Source of the DNA: Mytilus trossulus
Taxonomy: Eukaryota; Mollusca; Bivalvia; Mytilida; Mytilidae
Direction: 5' to 3'
Assembly (NCBI RefSeq): GCF_036588685.1
Contig: NC_086374.1
Coordinates: 71,298,457 to 71,362,456 of the forward strand
DNA length: 64,000 bases
Positions 54,161 to 64,000 of the stretch are shown here, piece by piece; the first letter of the stretch is position 1, and every line of letters begins with the position of its first letter. Under the pieces are notes generated by a model. The model had not been told where the DNA came from. It did not search any database and was given only the letters and a program-made list of their open reading frames with translations. Position numbers and translations under genes: made by a program.

Positions 54161-55858
54161 ATGACTTCAGCCAGTGGACCATTATGTGATGTATGTGAAA
54201 CCCAGGATGTGGTTATAAACGCCATTTGCTGGTGCCCTGAATGCGATGAAGGTCTATGCACATCATGCGAAAAGTACCATCGGGCTTCTAAATCCTCAAA
54301 AAATCACGAAGTAACTTCAGTGGGTGATTATCAACAATTACCGTCATCCATAGCAAATATCAAACAATACTGTTCTGACCATGAGGAAAAATATCAGCAC
54401 TACTGTTCCCAACATGAGACCCTTTGTTGTCCGCTTTGTCTCACGTCAAATCACAGGAAATGTGATTTTTTAGCGATTGGTGAAATCATCAAAACGTCAA
54501 AGACCTCCGCACTTTTCGACATTATGGAACAAAATATCAAGGATATGAAAAGCAATCTAGAAAAAATAACAGACGATCGCAGGAAAAATTTGGAAGATAT
54601 TCATCAACAACGACAGCAGTTCCTGACAGATATAAAAGAGATACGAGAAAAAATGAACAAACATCTAGATAAACTTGAACAAGAAGTGGAACAGAATATC
54701 CAAACTGCGGAACAAAAAGCCAAATCACAAATAGAAACACTTCTTTCAAACATCTCCGGCCATTGTAAAACAATAGATAAGCTACAGCAGAATATATCTG
54801 CGACTAAACATCTTGCCACTGATCTTCAGACATTTTTGGGCGGAAAAATGTTTGAAGCTGAGATTCAAAAGGAAGAGAAGGTCATGCAGTCTTTAATAGA
54901 AAAGGGAGATTTGCAACAAATAAACCTACAATGCAAAATTGATGATAAGTTGTCCAAAATACTGTCCTTGGCAAATATGGCAGAGATATCTATTATAACA
55001 AATCAACCCAGTATTACAATGACGACGGTTGGATATAAACAAGCTCAACAAATTGTACCGAAGATTTCAAAAACAATCAAAGACATCAATCCTACTTTAC
55101 TAGCGAGATTTGAAATACCTAAACAGGGGAAAGCACCTGCAATCACAGGCTGCACTATCATGCCTACACAAAAAATTATCTTTGTAGATCAAGCCAATGA
55201 TCGTCTTGTAATCCACAATGAAAATAATTCATTTCATAGTGAAATACCTGTATCACATTGGCCCATAGATGTAACTTGTATTGATAAAAATACCGTCGCT
55301 GTCACTCATAATGCAGAGCCTTATCATATAGAAATCATCAACATCGCCGATAGAAAGATTGTTAAAAGGATTAAAACGTCCAATATGTGCTACGGCATTT
55401 CACATATACAAGGTAGACTGATATATTATGAAACAGGAAGTGGTATTATAACAGCAGATATCACTGATGAAAGTACTGTCACCACAGTAGTTAAAGTCGA
55501 TGGCGAGCAAACCTGGAACTATATTACAACATCAAAAGACAAGATATACCGTACAAACCAAATCAGAAAATCCGTCACATGCTACACAATCACAGGGAAG
55601 AAGCTTTGGAAATACAAAGACAAATCAATTCTTAAAGGGATTCATGACTTAACTGTTGATAATGATTCTAACGTGTATGTGGCATCCAAAGAGAATAGCA
55701 GTGTCGTCGTACTTTCACCAGATGGAAAGCACACTCGTCGATTTTTAGTAAAAGTAAATGGGATTAAAGACCCACTTGCAATATATTTTGACACAAGGAG
55801 AAATATTCTACTTGTTACTAACCTTAGAGGACCAGCATTTTTATACAAAATTAAATGA
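54161..55858 (+). CDS. RING-less B-box/coiled-coil protein (TRIM-like), copy B
   Basis: A 565-residue paralogue of the 33369-35063 protein with the same architecture. B-box 1 (C9, C12, C25, C28, C33, C36, H40, H49) and B-box 2 (about 71-101) are conserved. A coiled coil (about 110-240) and a propeller-like C-terminal half (VDNDSNVYVASKENSSVVVL) follow. The first 110 residues are nearly identical to copy A; the C-terminal half is much more diverged, as in families where that half reads variable ligands. The ATG is 6 bases after the acceptor TTATTACAG, as in copy A. The upstream 120 bp are also homologous, so the two genes arose by segmental duplication. Immune or signalling role inferred only. 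Confidence 0.88.
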   Translation: MTSASGPLCDVCETQDVVINAICWCPECDEGLCTSCEKYHRASKSSKNHEVTSVGDYQQLPSSIANIKQYCSDHEEKYQHYCSQHETLCCPLCLTSNHRKCDFLAIGEIIKTSKTSALFDIMEQNIKDMKSNLEKITDDRRKNLEDIHQQRQQFLTDIKEIREKMNKHLDKLEQEVEQNIQTAEQKAKSQIETLLSNISGHCKTIDKLQQNISATKHLATDLQTFLGGKMFEAEIQKEEKVMQSLIEKGDLQQINLQCKIDDKLSKILSLANMAEISIITNQPSITMTTVGYKQAQQIVPKISKTIKDINPTLLARFEIPKQGKAPAITGCTIMPTQKIIFVDQANDRLVIHNENNSFHSEIPVSHWPIDVTCIDKNTVAVTHNAEPYHIEIINIADRKIVKRIKTSNMCYGISHIQGRLIYYETGSGIITADITDESTVTTVVKVDGEQTWNYITTSKDKIYRTNQIRKSVTCYTITGKKLWKYKDKSILKGIHDLTVDNDSNVYVASKENSSVVVLSPDGKHTRRFLVKVNGIKDPLAIYFDTRRNILLVTNLRGPAFLYKIK

Positions 55859-56366
55859 CATATTTTTCTGTTTTTGTTGGTTGGAATATCAACAAAAACA
55901 CTTAGTATTCTAAACGTGAGAAGGTGACATTACTTGAGAATTTGAAACGCACCGTGTTTACTCTGTTATTGTCGGTTTTGACGGTAGTATACTCTAACCA
56001 ATAGCATGAATTGAATTTTGACTTGTTAACGACTTCATGCATGACTTTCTGTATATTTGATGTTGCATAAATTTTAACAAGTATGACATAACTTTGAACA
56101 GCGGTATACAACTGTTGCCTTTATGGGATCATTAAATATTCTCATTTAGACAACTTGTTTATACTTGAAGTAAATAAAAATGAAATCCAACAAATCTATA
56201 CTAAAAAAAAAACTCGCCAAACTGTCAAATGTTTGTCTTTTCTTTTTCTATTGTCTGATTTAGAAGTACGGTCATGTCAGCATTATCATAATTGCACTTC
56301 GTTTATTTTTCTATTTTGATTAGCTGTTCGTTGATATCCAGTAAGCCAAAAAAGAAAAATTTGTAA
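55859..56366. other. 3' flank of B-box copy B, no gene recognised
   Basis: The first 40 bases after the stop still resemble the flank of copy A; then the similarity ends. No other feature. Confidence 0.35.
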
Positions 56367-57122
56367 GGGTTCCGCGGAACCCAATGTCTCGCCTATTTTT
56401 GCTGTAAATCGCAGGCTCAACAACAATGAGGAAAAAAATCAATAAAAATATTCCTCTTGTTACTATTTTATGATTGTAAGAAAATATAAGTCCATTTAAA
56501 GGTAAATTACAGAAAAAAACGGAGTAATCTTTTTACAAACTTTACTTCTGAATACAATCTTATGATCAAAAATAAGCTTCTGTCCAAGTTTGGTACAAAC
56601 CCAGGATAGTTTAAGAAAGTTATAAAAATTTTAAAAACTTTAACCACAGAGTGAATGTAATGGTTCCATGAAGAAAAACTAAGTCCATTTAAAAGTAAAA
56701 TATGGAAAAAATGGATTTATTTATTTACAAAATTTACTTCTGGATACTATCTTATGATCACAAACAAGCTTCTGTCATAGTTTGGTACAAACCCAGGATA
56801 GTTTAAGAAAGTTATTAAAATTCTAAAAACTTTAACCACAGAGTGAATGTTTTGTTTCCCCGCAGAAAAAACTAAGTCCATTTATAGTAAAATACGGAAA
56901 AAATAGAATTTAATTTTTACAAAATTTACTTCTGGATACTATCTTATGATCATAAACAAGCTTCTGTCAAAGTTTGGTAGAAATACAGTATAGTTTAAGA
57001 AAGTTATTAAAATTTCAAAAACTTTAACCACAGAGTGAATATTTGTTGACGCGGCCGACGACGACGGAATGTAGGATTGCTTAGTCTCGCTTTTTCGACT
57101 AAAGTCGAAGGCTCAACAAAAA
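56367..57122. repeat. Palindrome-headed element with about 190-bp tandem units (copy 2)
   Basis: The head is the perfect 16-bp palindrome GGGTTCCGCGGAACCC, then GTCTCGCCTATTTTTGC ... GGCTCAACAACAATGAGG. Units starting near 56455 (partial), 56546, 56730 and 56928 follow (ACTTCTGGATACTATCTTAT; AAGCTTCTGTC; GAGTGAATGT). The tail is a GACGACGACGG run, AGTCTCGC and the hairpin TTTTTCGACTAAAGTCGAAG followed by GCTCAACAAAAAT. The layout is identical to copy 1 at 26962-27767. Confidence 0.72.
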
Positions 57123-57451
57123 TCACAACAATACTAAACTCAGAGGAAAATCTAATCGGAAAGTCCATAAGCACATAGCAAAATCAAATGACAAAACACA
57201 TGAAAAACGAATGGACAAAAACTGTCATACTCCTGACTAGGTACAGGCATTTTTAAATGTAGAAAATTGTGGATTAAACCTGGTTTTATAGTAAATGGAA
57301 CCGTAAGTTGGCAGGAATTTTCCCATTATCTTAATCACAGCGCTTATATGTGGTTAGAAGCTATTTAGAAGTAAACACAAGTAAAAATTCAAACCAAACA
57401 AACCAAAACTGTTGTATATAGTTATCAAAAGTACCAGGATTATAATTTTAT

Positions 57452-57495
57452 ACGCCAGACGCGCGTTTCGTCTACATAAGACTCATCAGTGACGC
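57452..57495 (-). ncRNA. Type I hammerhead ribozyme
   Basis: On the minus strand stem I is GCGTCA (57495-57490) paired with TGGCGT (57457-57452), six pairs. The core CTGATGA occupies 57489-57483. Stem II is GTCT/AGAC with a five-base loop. The GAAA box precedes a minimal stem III in ACGCGCGT and the cleavage triplet GTC, cutting between 57458 and 57457. All conserved core bases are present. A stem III this short is typical of metazoan type I hammerheads in satellites and retrozymes, which work best as dimers. Four decayed relatives lie at 13383, 22757, 33057 and 52520. Folded by hand. Confidence 0.8.
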
Positions 57496-57598
57496 TCAGA
57501 TCAAAATTTGTATGTCATTCTTGCCATAGACGTAATTTATTCTTCCGCAAACAATATATGTCTCCAACAAAACATATTTAACCAAACATAAAATCTCC

Positions 57599-57723
57599 TA
57601 ATACTTTTGAGTGAAATCATACATTACATCTAAATTTGAGAAAAGCCATATACAAGAGATTAATACTTTTGAGTGAAATCATACATTACATCTAAATTTG
57701 AGAAAAGCCATATACAAGAGATT
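57599..57723. repeat. Perfect tandem duplication of about 62 bp
   Basis: AATACTTTTGAGTGAAATCA ... GCCATATACAAGAGATT occurs twice in a row without visible change, so the duplication is recent. Confidence 0.85.
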
Positions 57724-58019
57724 GATTAGTCACTTGAAAGTTTTTTCTATGTGCGGTGGACTGTTAAATTGGGGGTCAAACCTCTTATTTCATAATAGAA
57801 TAAGAAAGATCATAATATCATAAGGAACATGTGAACAAAATACCAAATTCCAATCCTTGTGTCTACTATGAATTTATTCGCTTACAGTACTTGAAAAACA
57901 GACAAAAACACAATAATCTGTTAACACAAAGATATGTCTCTCCTTTTTGTAATTTTGATAATGCAAATGTTGAAACTAAAATAGAAAAACTTTTAACATG
58001 TAAGTTATGCAAATATTCA

Positions 58020-58755
58020 AAGTCAATGAAACACCACTGAAAGTACATGGCTGAACAAACTCAATGGAAATGAAATGTGCCAATGCGAATACAACTGCAT
58101 ACCAAATACAATTTACTTATCTTAAGTTATTCCCTTTAAACAAACCTAAACAAAAACATTAACTTGTTATTTATGTAAAAGTTTCAAGGTCAATGAAAAA
58201 TGATGAGGGTGTGTGGCTTCATAATCTCCATGGGAATACTAAAATTGAGAATGGAAATGGGGAATGTGTCAAAGCGACGACAACAACCCGACCATGGAAC
58301 GTACAACAGCAGAAGGTAACCATGTGGCTTAAATGTAGCAAGAAACTCCCGCACCCGGAGGCGTCCTTTAGCAGGCCCCTTAAAATATATGGGAATAAGA
58401 CTTGCAAAGGCCAATAAATTAGCATACCAAATATAATTCACTTAACATAAGCAGTTCATCTTAAACTGATTTTATCACATACTAATACATAGAAACTCAG
58501 CAAAATGTTTCAAAGTCAATAGCCATTGACTGAGAGGGTGTGGCCAAATTATCTCCATGGAAATGAGATATGCTAATGGTTATACAACTGCATACCAATT
58601 AACATTGCCCTTACACTTATGGTTCTCCTTGAACTGACATAATGACAAACTTAAAACATATAAACTTAGCAAAATTTTCAATTCAATAGACCATGACTAA
58701 GGGGATGGAGTCAAATAATCTCCATGGAAATAAGATATTCCAATGCTAAATTTCT
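58020..58755. repeat. Tandem satellite-like units of about 170-190 bp
   Basis: The phrase 'CTCCATGG(A)AATGAGATATGCTAATG ... ACAACTGCATACCAA ... AGCAAAATGTTTCAAAGTCAATAG ... GACTGAGAGGGTGTGGC' recurs about four times with decay (near 58060, 58220, 58545, 58715). One unit is interrupted at about 58240-58425 by an inverted fragment of the Naiad tail. Confidence 0.65.
58240..58425 (-). repeat. Fragment of Naiad-type 3' tail (inverted)
   Basis: GAGAATGGAAATGGGGAATG, ACAACCCGACCATGG, GCAAGAAACTCCCGCACCCG and GAGGCGTCCTTTAGCAGGCC are the reverse complement of the end of the tail at 47810-47955. It is inserted in the satellite-like array. Confidence 0.8.
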
Positions 58756-60022
58756 TTATACACTAAATATAGATATGCAATCTGTTTCTCTAATGAATCT
58801 ACTATTGAAATCAAATAAGCAACATCATTTATTTTTAAAAAACCTCCTGATTCTTGTAAATACTTCTAAACAACTAGAAAAAAGTTCTCATATTTTCATC
58901 AGCTACATAAACTGTAATTTTTTCCTTCATACGGAACACCTCAACATGACTTTTATCAAGTTATGAAATTAAATATTAGAATTTAATATAATTCTGATTA
59001 ACTGATCATGATATGTTTTTGTTGTAGCTATAGTTGTTTATTGTCTTGTCGGATTGCTCTGTAGAGTAAAAGATTCTACTGTTTCAACCATCATCCCAGT
59101 TTTATTTCTAAAAAAAATTAAAAATAAAATGAATAACTAAAGAACTTTATCCATATCCATTTATTATGATCATACACATGGATTTAATGTTATTACAAGA
59201 ATATCAATCTTATTAATATTTTAAACAATATGAAAAACTGTGTCCTAGCTTGCCCAACATGGAGAAGTATAGCAGGATCAAGTTTGTCTGTTTAAATCCC
59301 TTTCATTTTAAAGTCCTCCTCTGCTCTTAAATCATAGAAAGAAACTGAAATTATCAAGGATATCGCCAACCAATTAGTCAGAAATTCTGTGTTGAAATGA
59401 ATCTACACAGATTTTGTCATAATTTAAAATTTAATGTAATACAAAAGTTTTTTTCTAAACGCTAAGGATTTTCTATCCCAGGAATAGGTTAGTTTAGCTG
59501 TATTTGACAAAAATCTTTATTGGTTGCTCTACAACTTAATATTCAATTTTGCAATTTTAACTTTTCAGAATCACCAATGAGACGAAATGCATGGCTGTCG
59601 TAAAAACTTTTATTCAAAATGGCATTAGAATGGCACCTGTAAATGCACATGCAATGAAATAAAAGACTTTACATAGACATAGACATTAAGATAAGCATCT
59701 ACATCTAAAGCCTGTTCAGGATGAAAATATTGGTTGGTCACAGTGACCTACAATCATTTTATTGCAAGCCCCCCCACTACAATGATGTAAATGTCAATCA
59801 ACATGATCTACACAGAGCATATGTTCATGGACAGCTGGGGTAAAGCAAAATGGTAAACTGGACAACTTCTTTAACAATAACATTAATGGCTACTCAGAAT
59901 CCAGTGGCAAATATTAAATGCATATTCAGATATCGACAATTAAATGAAAATGAACAAATTAATAATTAATTTTGAAATACATTACATACAAACCTTCATT
60001 TGAATCATATATTAGGTTTAAA
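58756..60022. other. No recognised feature; probable 3' UTR of a minus-strand gene at its right end
   Basis: Only short chance frames. The part next to 60022 would be the 3' untranslated region of the exon at 60023-60150. Its polyadenylation site cannot be fixed. Confidence 0.3.
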
Positions 60023-60150
60023 CTACTGTAGCTGGTCAATGTTGTAACAATCAACATGCTGGAGATCCAAAACTGTGAAATCTTGAAAGAATACATCCAA
60101 AGTATGGCGATACTTTTCTCTGCGCCTTAACCGCACAAGAAACTTTTTTC
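60023..60150 (-). CDS. Probable terminal coding exon of an unrecognised minus-strand gene
   Basis: Reading the minus strand, the acceptor TTTTGTTTCAG lies directly before 60150. One frame (two bases completing a codon, then 41 residues) stays open to TAG at 60025-60023. The peptide is basic then hydrophobic (KKFLVRLRRREKYRHTLDVF; FQDFTVLDLQHVDCYNIDQL), with the composition of a folded protein rather than AT-driven noise. I do not recognise the family. Earlier exons should lie at higher coordinates. A second frame is also open for 37 residues but is less protein-like. Confidence 0.5.
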
Positions 60151-60690
60151 CTGAAACAAAACAATCATTTCTGCATTTTTCAAATAGAATGTGCCATTAA
60201 AATTTTTTTTCCTTCCTAAGAGCTTGCAGTAAACTATGAACACTTGAGGAAGTTTTCATTATCGAAGTGAACTTGTTAGGTTCTGTGTCATTGTGGTCTC
60301 TTGTGGTAAGTTGTCTCATTGGCAATTATACCACATCTTCATGAGTGCAACAAAAAGCAATAAGTATTTTAAAATTACTCTTTCTTTCTACCACAATTGG
60401 AAAATTAATGCTGATATTTAAGTAAGAAAGTGCTAGGATAATAATAAGGTCACATATTGGTTCAGTCAAACCATGGCACAATTTATCATGTGATTAAAAA
60501 ATGATTGTAAAAATGAAGGAACTATAAAAAAAATCTTATAATTAACTTAGGTGCTCTGAAAGGGGAAGAAATTACCGATCCACTATTTGCACTTGCCTTG
60601 TTGGCATGAAAAATAAAAATCTGGTTATATATTAAACTTGGATCATGTCTTTCTATGTAAGATTTTTTTTCTGTAGGTATTTTCACTTAC

Positions 60691-60770
60691 CTTTCAATGT
60701 CTGTATTTTCTTTATAATCAAGACTAGCATGATACTGCTGTACAAGGTCTTTTCTGAAATGTCCTCTACT
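60691..60770 (-). CDS. Possible upstream exon (minus strand), weak
   Basis: A strong donor (AAAG|GTAAGTG, complement of 60684-60694) follows an open 26-codon stretch containing GHFRKDLVQQYHASLDYKEN. The better-looking acceptor (TTTCATTACAG, 60808-60818) would include stops in all frames, so the coding start of this exon is unclear. Its phase does not join directly to the exon at 60023-60150, so another exon would be needed between. Confidence 0.25.
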
Positions 60771-60818
60771 CTACAATTCTACTGGTATACTGCAAGTTCC
60801 ATACAGTCTGTAATGAAA

Positions 60819-63526
60819 CATTTAACATACTATAAATGTTTTAAATATAGCTTGTTATAGGTCGGACTCAGAAAATACATTTTTATTCTTTTTTTTATAT
60901 TTCAAATTATAAATAGAGATTTTTTAAAGGGGAAAGTGTCATGAGTATTGTAACACATATAAAACTATAAAAAAAATGTATATTTAAGGCAGTATGTCCA
61001 TGGCTTTTAATTCCCCCCTCTCCAAAACTGCTCAGTTCTTAGTGTGATTTTGTACTGGTGTGCAAATGGAACAATGATGTATTAAAACATTTGTTTTATC
61101 ATTCATATCCTTGTAATGAGTATCTATGTATTTGAGATTATAAGATTTCTGAAGTAGCTACTAAAATAAATAACAATATGTATTGATGGATAAACAATGT
61201 TTCAATCTGACAAAAGGTAGATTTTTATGATAAGGTTTTAGTAATGGGTATATTGACAGACTTATAAAAACACTTTTCTTAGAAATTAAGGACCAATAAA
61301 AAAGCAAACTTATGTCCTTATAAGTTATGTTGCACAGTCTCAGCCTAGTCCTATATGACATTTTGGTCAATCAGAACATTAAAACCACCTTCCCACAATG
61401 CAACACAACTTCTAAATCAGTAAGTTTCAACATTTCAGAAGTAGTAATACTTCATAAATCTAACACATGCTGACATTTGTAAGATATATGTTCTATAATA
61501 TAAAAATAACATTTACTAAATTATAGTAAACACATACCAACCAGGTTCTTTTTCTTGTAAACTGTTTTCTTTTTTACTCTAGAAATGGTATTTCATACAT
61601 TAAATGATCATAAAAATGATACTTCCAGGATTTTCCAAATATCTTTGAAATCTCATCAAAACAAAACTGTTCTTTGAAACTGTTCTCTTTAACTGCCTAC
61701 AATTTACATCTTTTCTGATGACTGGTTCAGTTGTCCTTTTTCTGTTCTGTTAGCTATTCAGATGACAAGGGAGAAAACTTTACCAAAATAATTGGTTACA
61801 GCTTTTACACTCTGGATGTTTTTTCTTTGTTCAATATCTTGTCAATCTGTTTTTCTGCTTTCTTTCAGGTCTTGATGAGGTCATAATATCAATGAATTTC
61901 TTTCTTAAATCTTATTAATAAACAAATTATCCTTCCCCAGCAACCATTAGCTGGATGAGGCAAATGAGAACTAAACAAGCTAAAGCTTTCAATACCAAAT
62001 TTTATTCTGCTATTTGGCCATTTTTTCACACATGCTAAAATTTGTCTATATTGAGTTGCAGTTCAATAACAAAAAACTCACTGAATGTCCAAACATATTA
62101 TTTGATGACAATGCTATCAAAAAAGTATTACAGATGATGGAGCATATAAAATCATTTGGAAAATAGAAGACATAGAAATTTCAACAAGAACAAGAACCAA
62201 GAGTATCAATATTTTTTATTAATGTTTTTTTCTATGAACTTTGTGATTGGTATTCTTTTTGGTATCTCTAAGGCTAGCAATCAAGGTATCTTAATTACAT
62301 GGTTCAGAACACATTCAAAACACCACTGGATTTTGCTTCTGAAAATCCTGACAAATAAGAGATTATGCAAGATAGTTAATAAAATACCTATCTTATTGTC
62401 TTGTTGCAATAAATATATGATAGAATTGAGAATTGAAATGGAGATTGTGTCAAAGAGACAATAACCTGAACCACCAAAGAGCAGAAAAGAGTCCCAAGTT
62501 TGCTTCATGAGTAATCTCAGTAGAGTTATAATCTGTCTCCAGAAACTATAATCATTACAGCTAAGAAACAATGAATAATGAAATAACAGGCTTTGATTTT
62601 CGAATAAAAACACATGCGACACAGCCAAAAGGCCATTGCTTTTTGAAAGCATAATTATATTGTTTATAAGAAATTGTCTAGATCTTTTTGCCATACCTTT
62701 TGATGAAAGCATTCACTATAATAGAGCTGAGTATGGCTTCATTTACTGTCCTCTCTGTCACAAGAACAATCTTTCAATCTGGCAAAATTGATCATCAAAA
62801 GTCAACAAGATTTTATACATCATTTAAGAAATATTAAACAAATTTGAAGATATTTGTTCACAAACACACTGAACAGTGTCAGTTAAATTAAGGATGAAAT
62901 ACCATAACACCAGCAGAAGAATCCTTCTTTGATCTTGATATAATCAAACACCTGATTGTGTATTCAGAAATATTGGTAGTTTACACAATCCTTAAAAACT
63001 TCATTTACAAGATGAGCATGATCCTTAGTATTCCCAAAACTAAACTGAAATTATTTCCAAAATTATAAATGGCTGATGATACAGGTTTCAACTAACTCAG
63101 ACAAATTTGACCCTAGTATTTTGCTTTTATTTTTATGTCCCTTTTGGTAATACGGCTCTTCAACTGATTTGTTGGTTCTTATTCATCCTTGGCTTTCAAA
63201 TATTCAGCTTTTAGCGTTCCTGATGACCATAAATCTAGAATAGCATTTAGCCTTTGGAGGCATGAAATTGATAAAGTGTTGCTTTGATATTTTTTTTTAT
63301 CTAGTTATACTAAGTTATACTAATACTTATTTTCTATGCAAACAAATATGCAATTTGACTATCACAAGAAATGACCAATAGATTGATTGAAGACTGCATA
63401 GCATCCAGCATTGAGCAGTAAATATTACATGCCTATTCAGGAAAACAATTTAGTAGAGAGACAATTTAACCCTTCTTTTTACTAGACCTACACATTCAGT
63501 CTCAGATTAAACTCCTAGTTACAATG
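60819..63526. other. No gene recognised; possible intronic DNA
   Basis: If the exon at 60023-60150 is real, this is probably intronic sequence of that gene. A 41-base exon-like stretch on the minus strand near 61541-61581 (ending GGTTG|GTATGTG) is too short to support. 62422-62490 (GAATTGAGAATTGAAATGGA ... GTCAAAGAGACAATAACC) is another decayed, inverted Naiad-tail fragment. The other frames are AT-driven. Confidence 0.35.
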
Positions 63527-63747
63527 TACCGTATAGCGGGTTATTTTCGCGGGTGTAAAATTTCGCGATTTTCATTGAACAAGGTATACGAAATATTTTG
63601 GCGGTTATTATTTTGGCGGATTAAAAACTTGTATTCATACCTTTGTATGCACACCTTTAATTTGGCGGAACTTATTTTGGCGATTTTGTTGTATCCGCGA
63701 AAATAAGCGAAAATTTGCACCCCGCGAAAATAACCCGCTATACGGTA
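63527..63747. mobile_element. 221-bp palindromic MITE
   Basis: The ends TACCGTATAGCGGGTTA and TAACCCGCTATACGGTA are exact complements. The inverted similarity continues inward (TTTTCGCGGG, GGCGGA.TTATTTTGGCG). The outermost TA fits a TA target duplication of Tc1/mariner-type mobilisation. The frame across it (63524-63706) is not a gene. Confidence 0.85.
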
Positions 63748-64000
63748 TATACTAGGTCAATAGGTGTCAGCCCTGGTCATTTAGAAGCAACTATCAATTC
63801 TAAAGTATATGATTTGATCCATATTGGGATAAACATGCTACCATGAGATCAAAGAGAGTTTTCTAGAGAATGAAATATACATTATTAAACATTTAAAGTG
63901 TTATAAAATAAACTGATATATTTTGTGAATGGAACTGTTGCATCATTACAGTGTAAAAGCCATTTTCTTTACAAAGTCTGATATTTTCTGCTTACAAGCA

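Noticed and set aside
58193-58441. Open frames on both strands
   Set aside because: They lie across the Naiad-tail fragment and satellite-like units; no protein signal.
63524-63706. 60-codon open frame
   Set aside because: It falls entirely within the palindromic MITE at 63527-63747.

Overview
The window is AT-rich, intron-bearing, repeat-crowded animal DNA. Several dispersed sequences are ones I associate with marine mussels (Mytilidae, probably Mytilus). These are the abundant 3' tail seen at 43.5-43.9 kb, 47.5-47.96 kb and in fragments elsewhere, the repeat at 8.8-9.25 kb, and a RING-less B-box gene family. The taxonomic call rests on recognition and was not searched.

Host genes are few. 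An alpha-1,2-fucosyltransferase-like (GT11) open frame lies at 6.7-7.7 kb. Two paralogous B-box/coiled-coil/beta-propeller genes lie at 33.4-35.1 kb and 54.2-55.9 kb. They have the same orientation and the same splice acceptor just before the ATG, and 19 kb of transposons separates them. A likely terminal coding exon of an unrecognised minus-strand gene sits at 60.0-60.15 kb, with weaker exon candidates at 60.7 kb and 12.5 kb.

Mobile DNA fills most of the rest. From left to right it includes: a foldback element with 27-bp arrays (1.4-2.9 kb); MITEs; a decayed Ty3/Gypsy pol fragment (10.1-10.7 kb, minus); Penelope-like fragments (11.4-14.8 kb); a long-TIR DNA element with a 5-bp target duplication that holds a CR1/Jockey-like LINE, itself split by a TTAA-flanked MITE (15.6-19.8 kb); tRNA-derived SINEs; a decayed tyrosine-recombinase retroelement (23.9-30.8 kb) split by a 3.4-kb foldback element with a 9-bp target duplication; and a TTAA MITE (31.4-31.9 kb).

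The centre of interest is 35.15-47.96 kb. Two near-identical Penelope-like elements lie there, with the GIY-YIG endonuclease before the reverse transcriptase (Naiad-type order). Their single long frame (44308-47316 in the better copy) is interrupted only by four TGA codons. The three in the zinc-finger/GIY-YIG region fall where I expect cysteines, and the fourth probably does too. All four are preserved in both copies. A convincing form-2 SECIS hairpin follows the stop codon, so this looks like a retrotransposon encoding a multi-selenocysteine protein. The first copy is interrupted by an intact 4.9-kb Ngaro-like tyrosine-recombinase retrotransposon (gag, RT-RNase H, recombinase, split direct repeats). 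Its exact empty site is preserved in the second copy.

A further hidden feature is an intact-looking type I hammerhead ribozyme at 57452-57495 (minus). Four decayed relatives lie elsewhere in the window, consistent with metazoan retrozyme-like repeats. All calls come from reading the sequence; no alignment, folding or database search was run.
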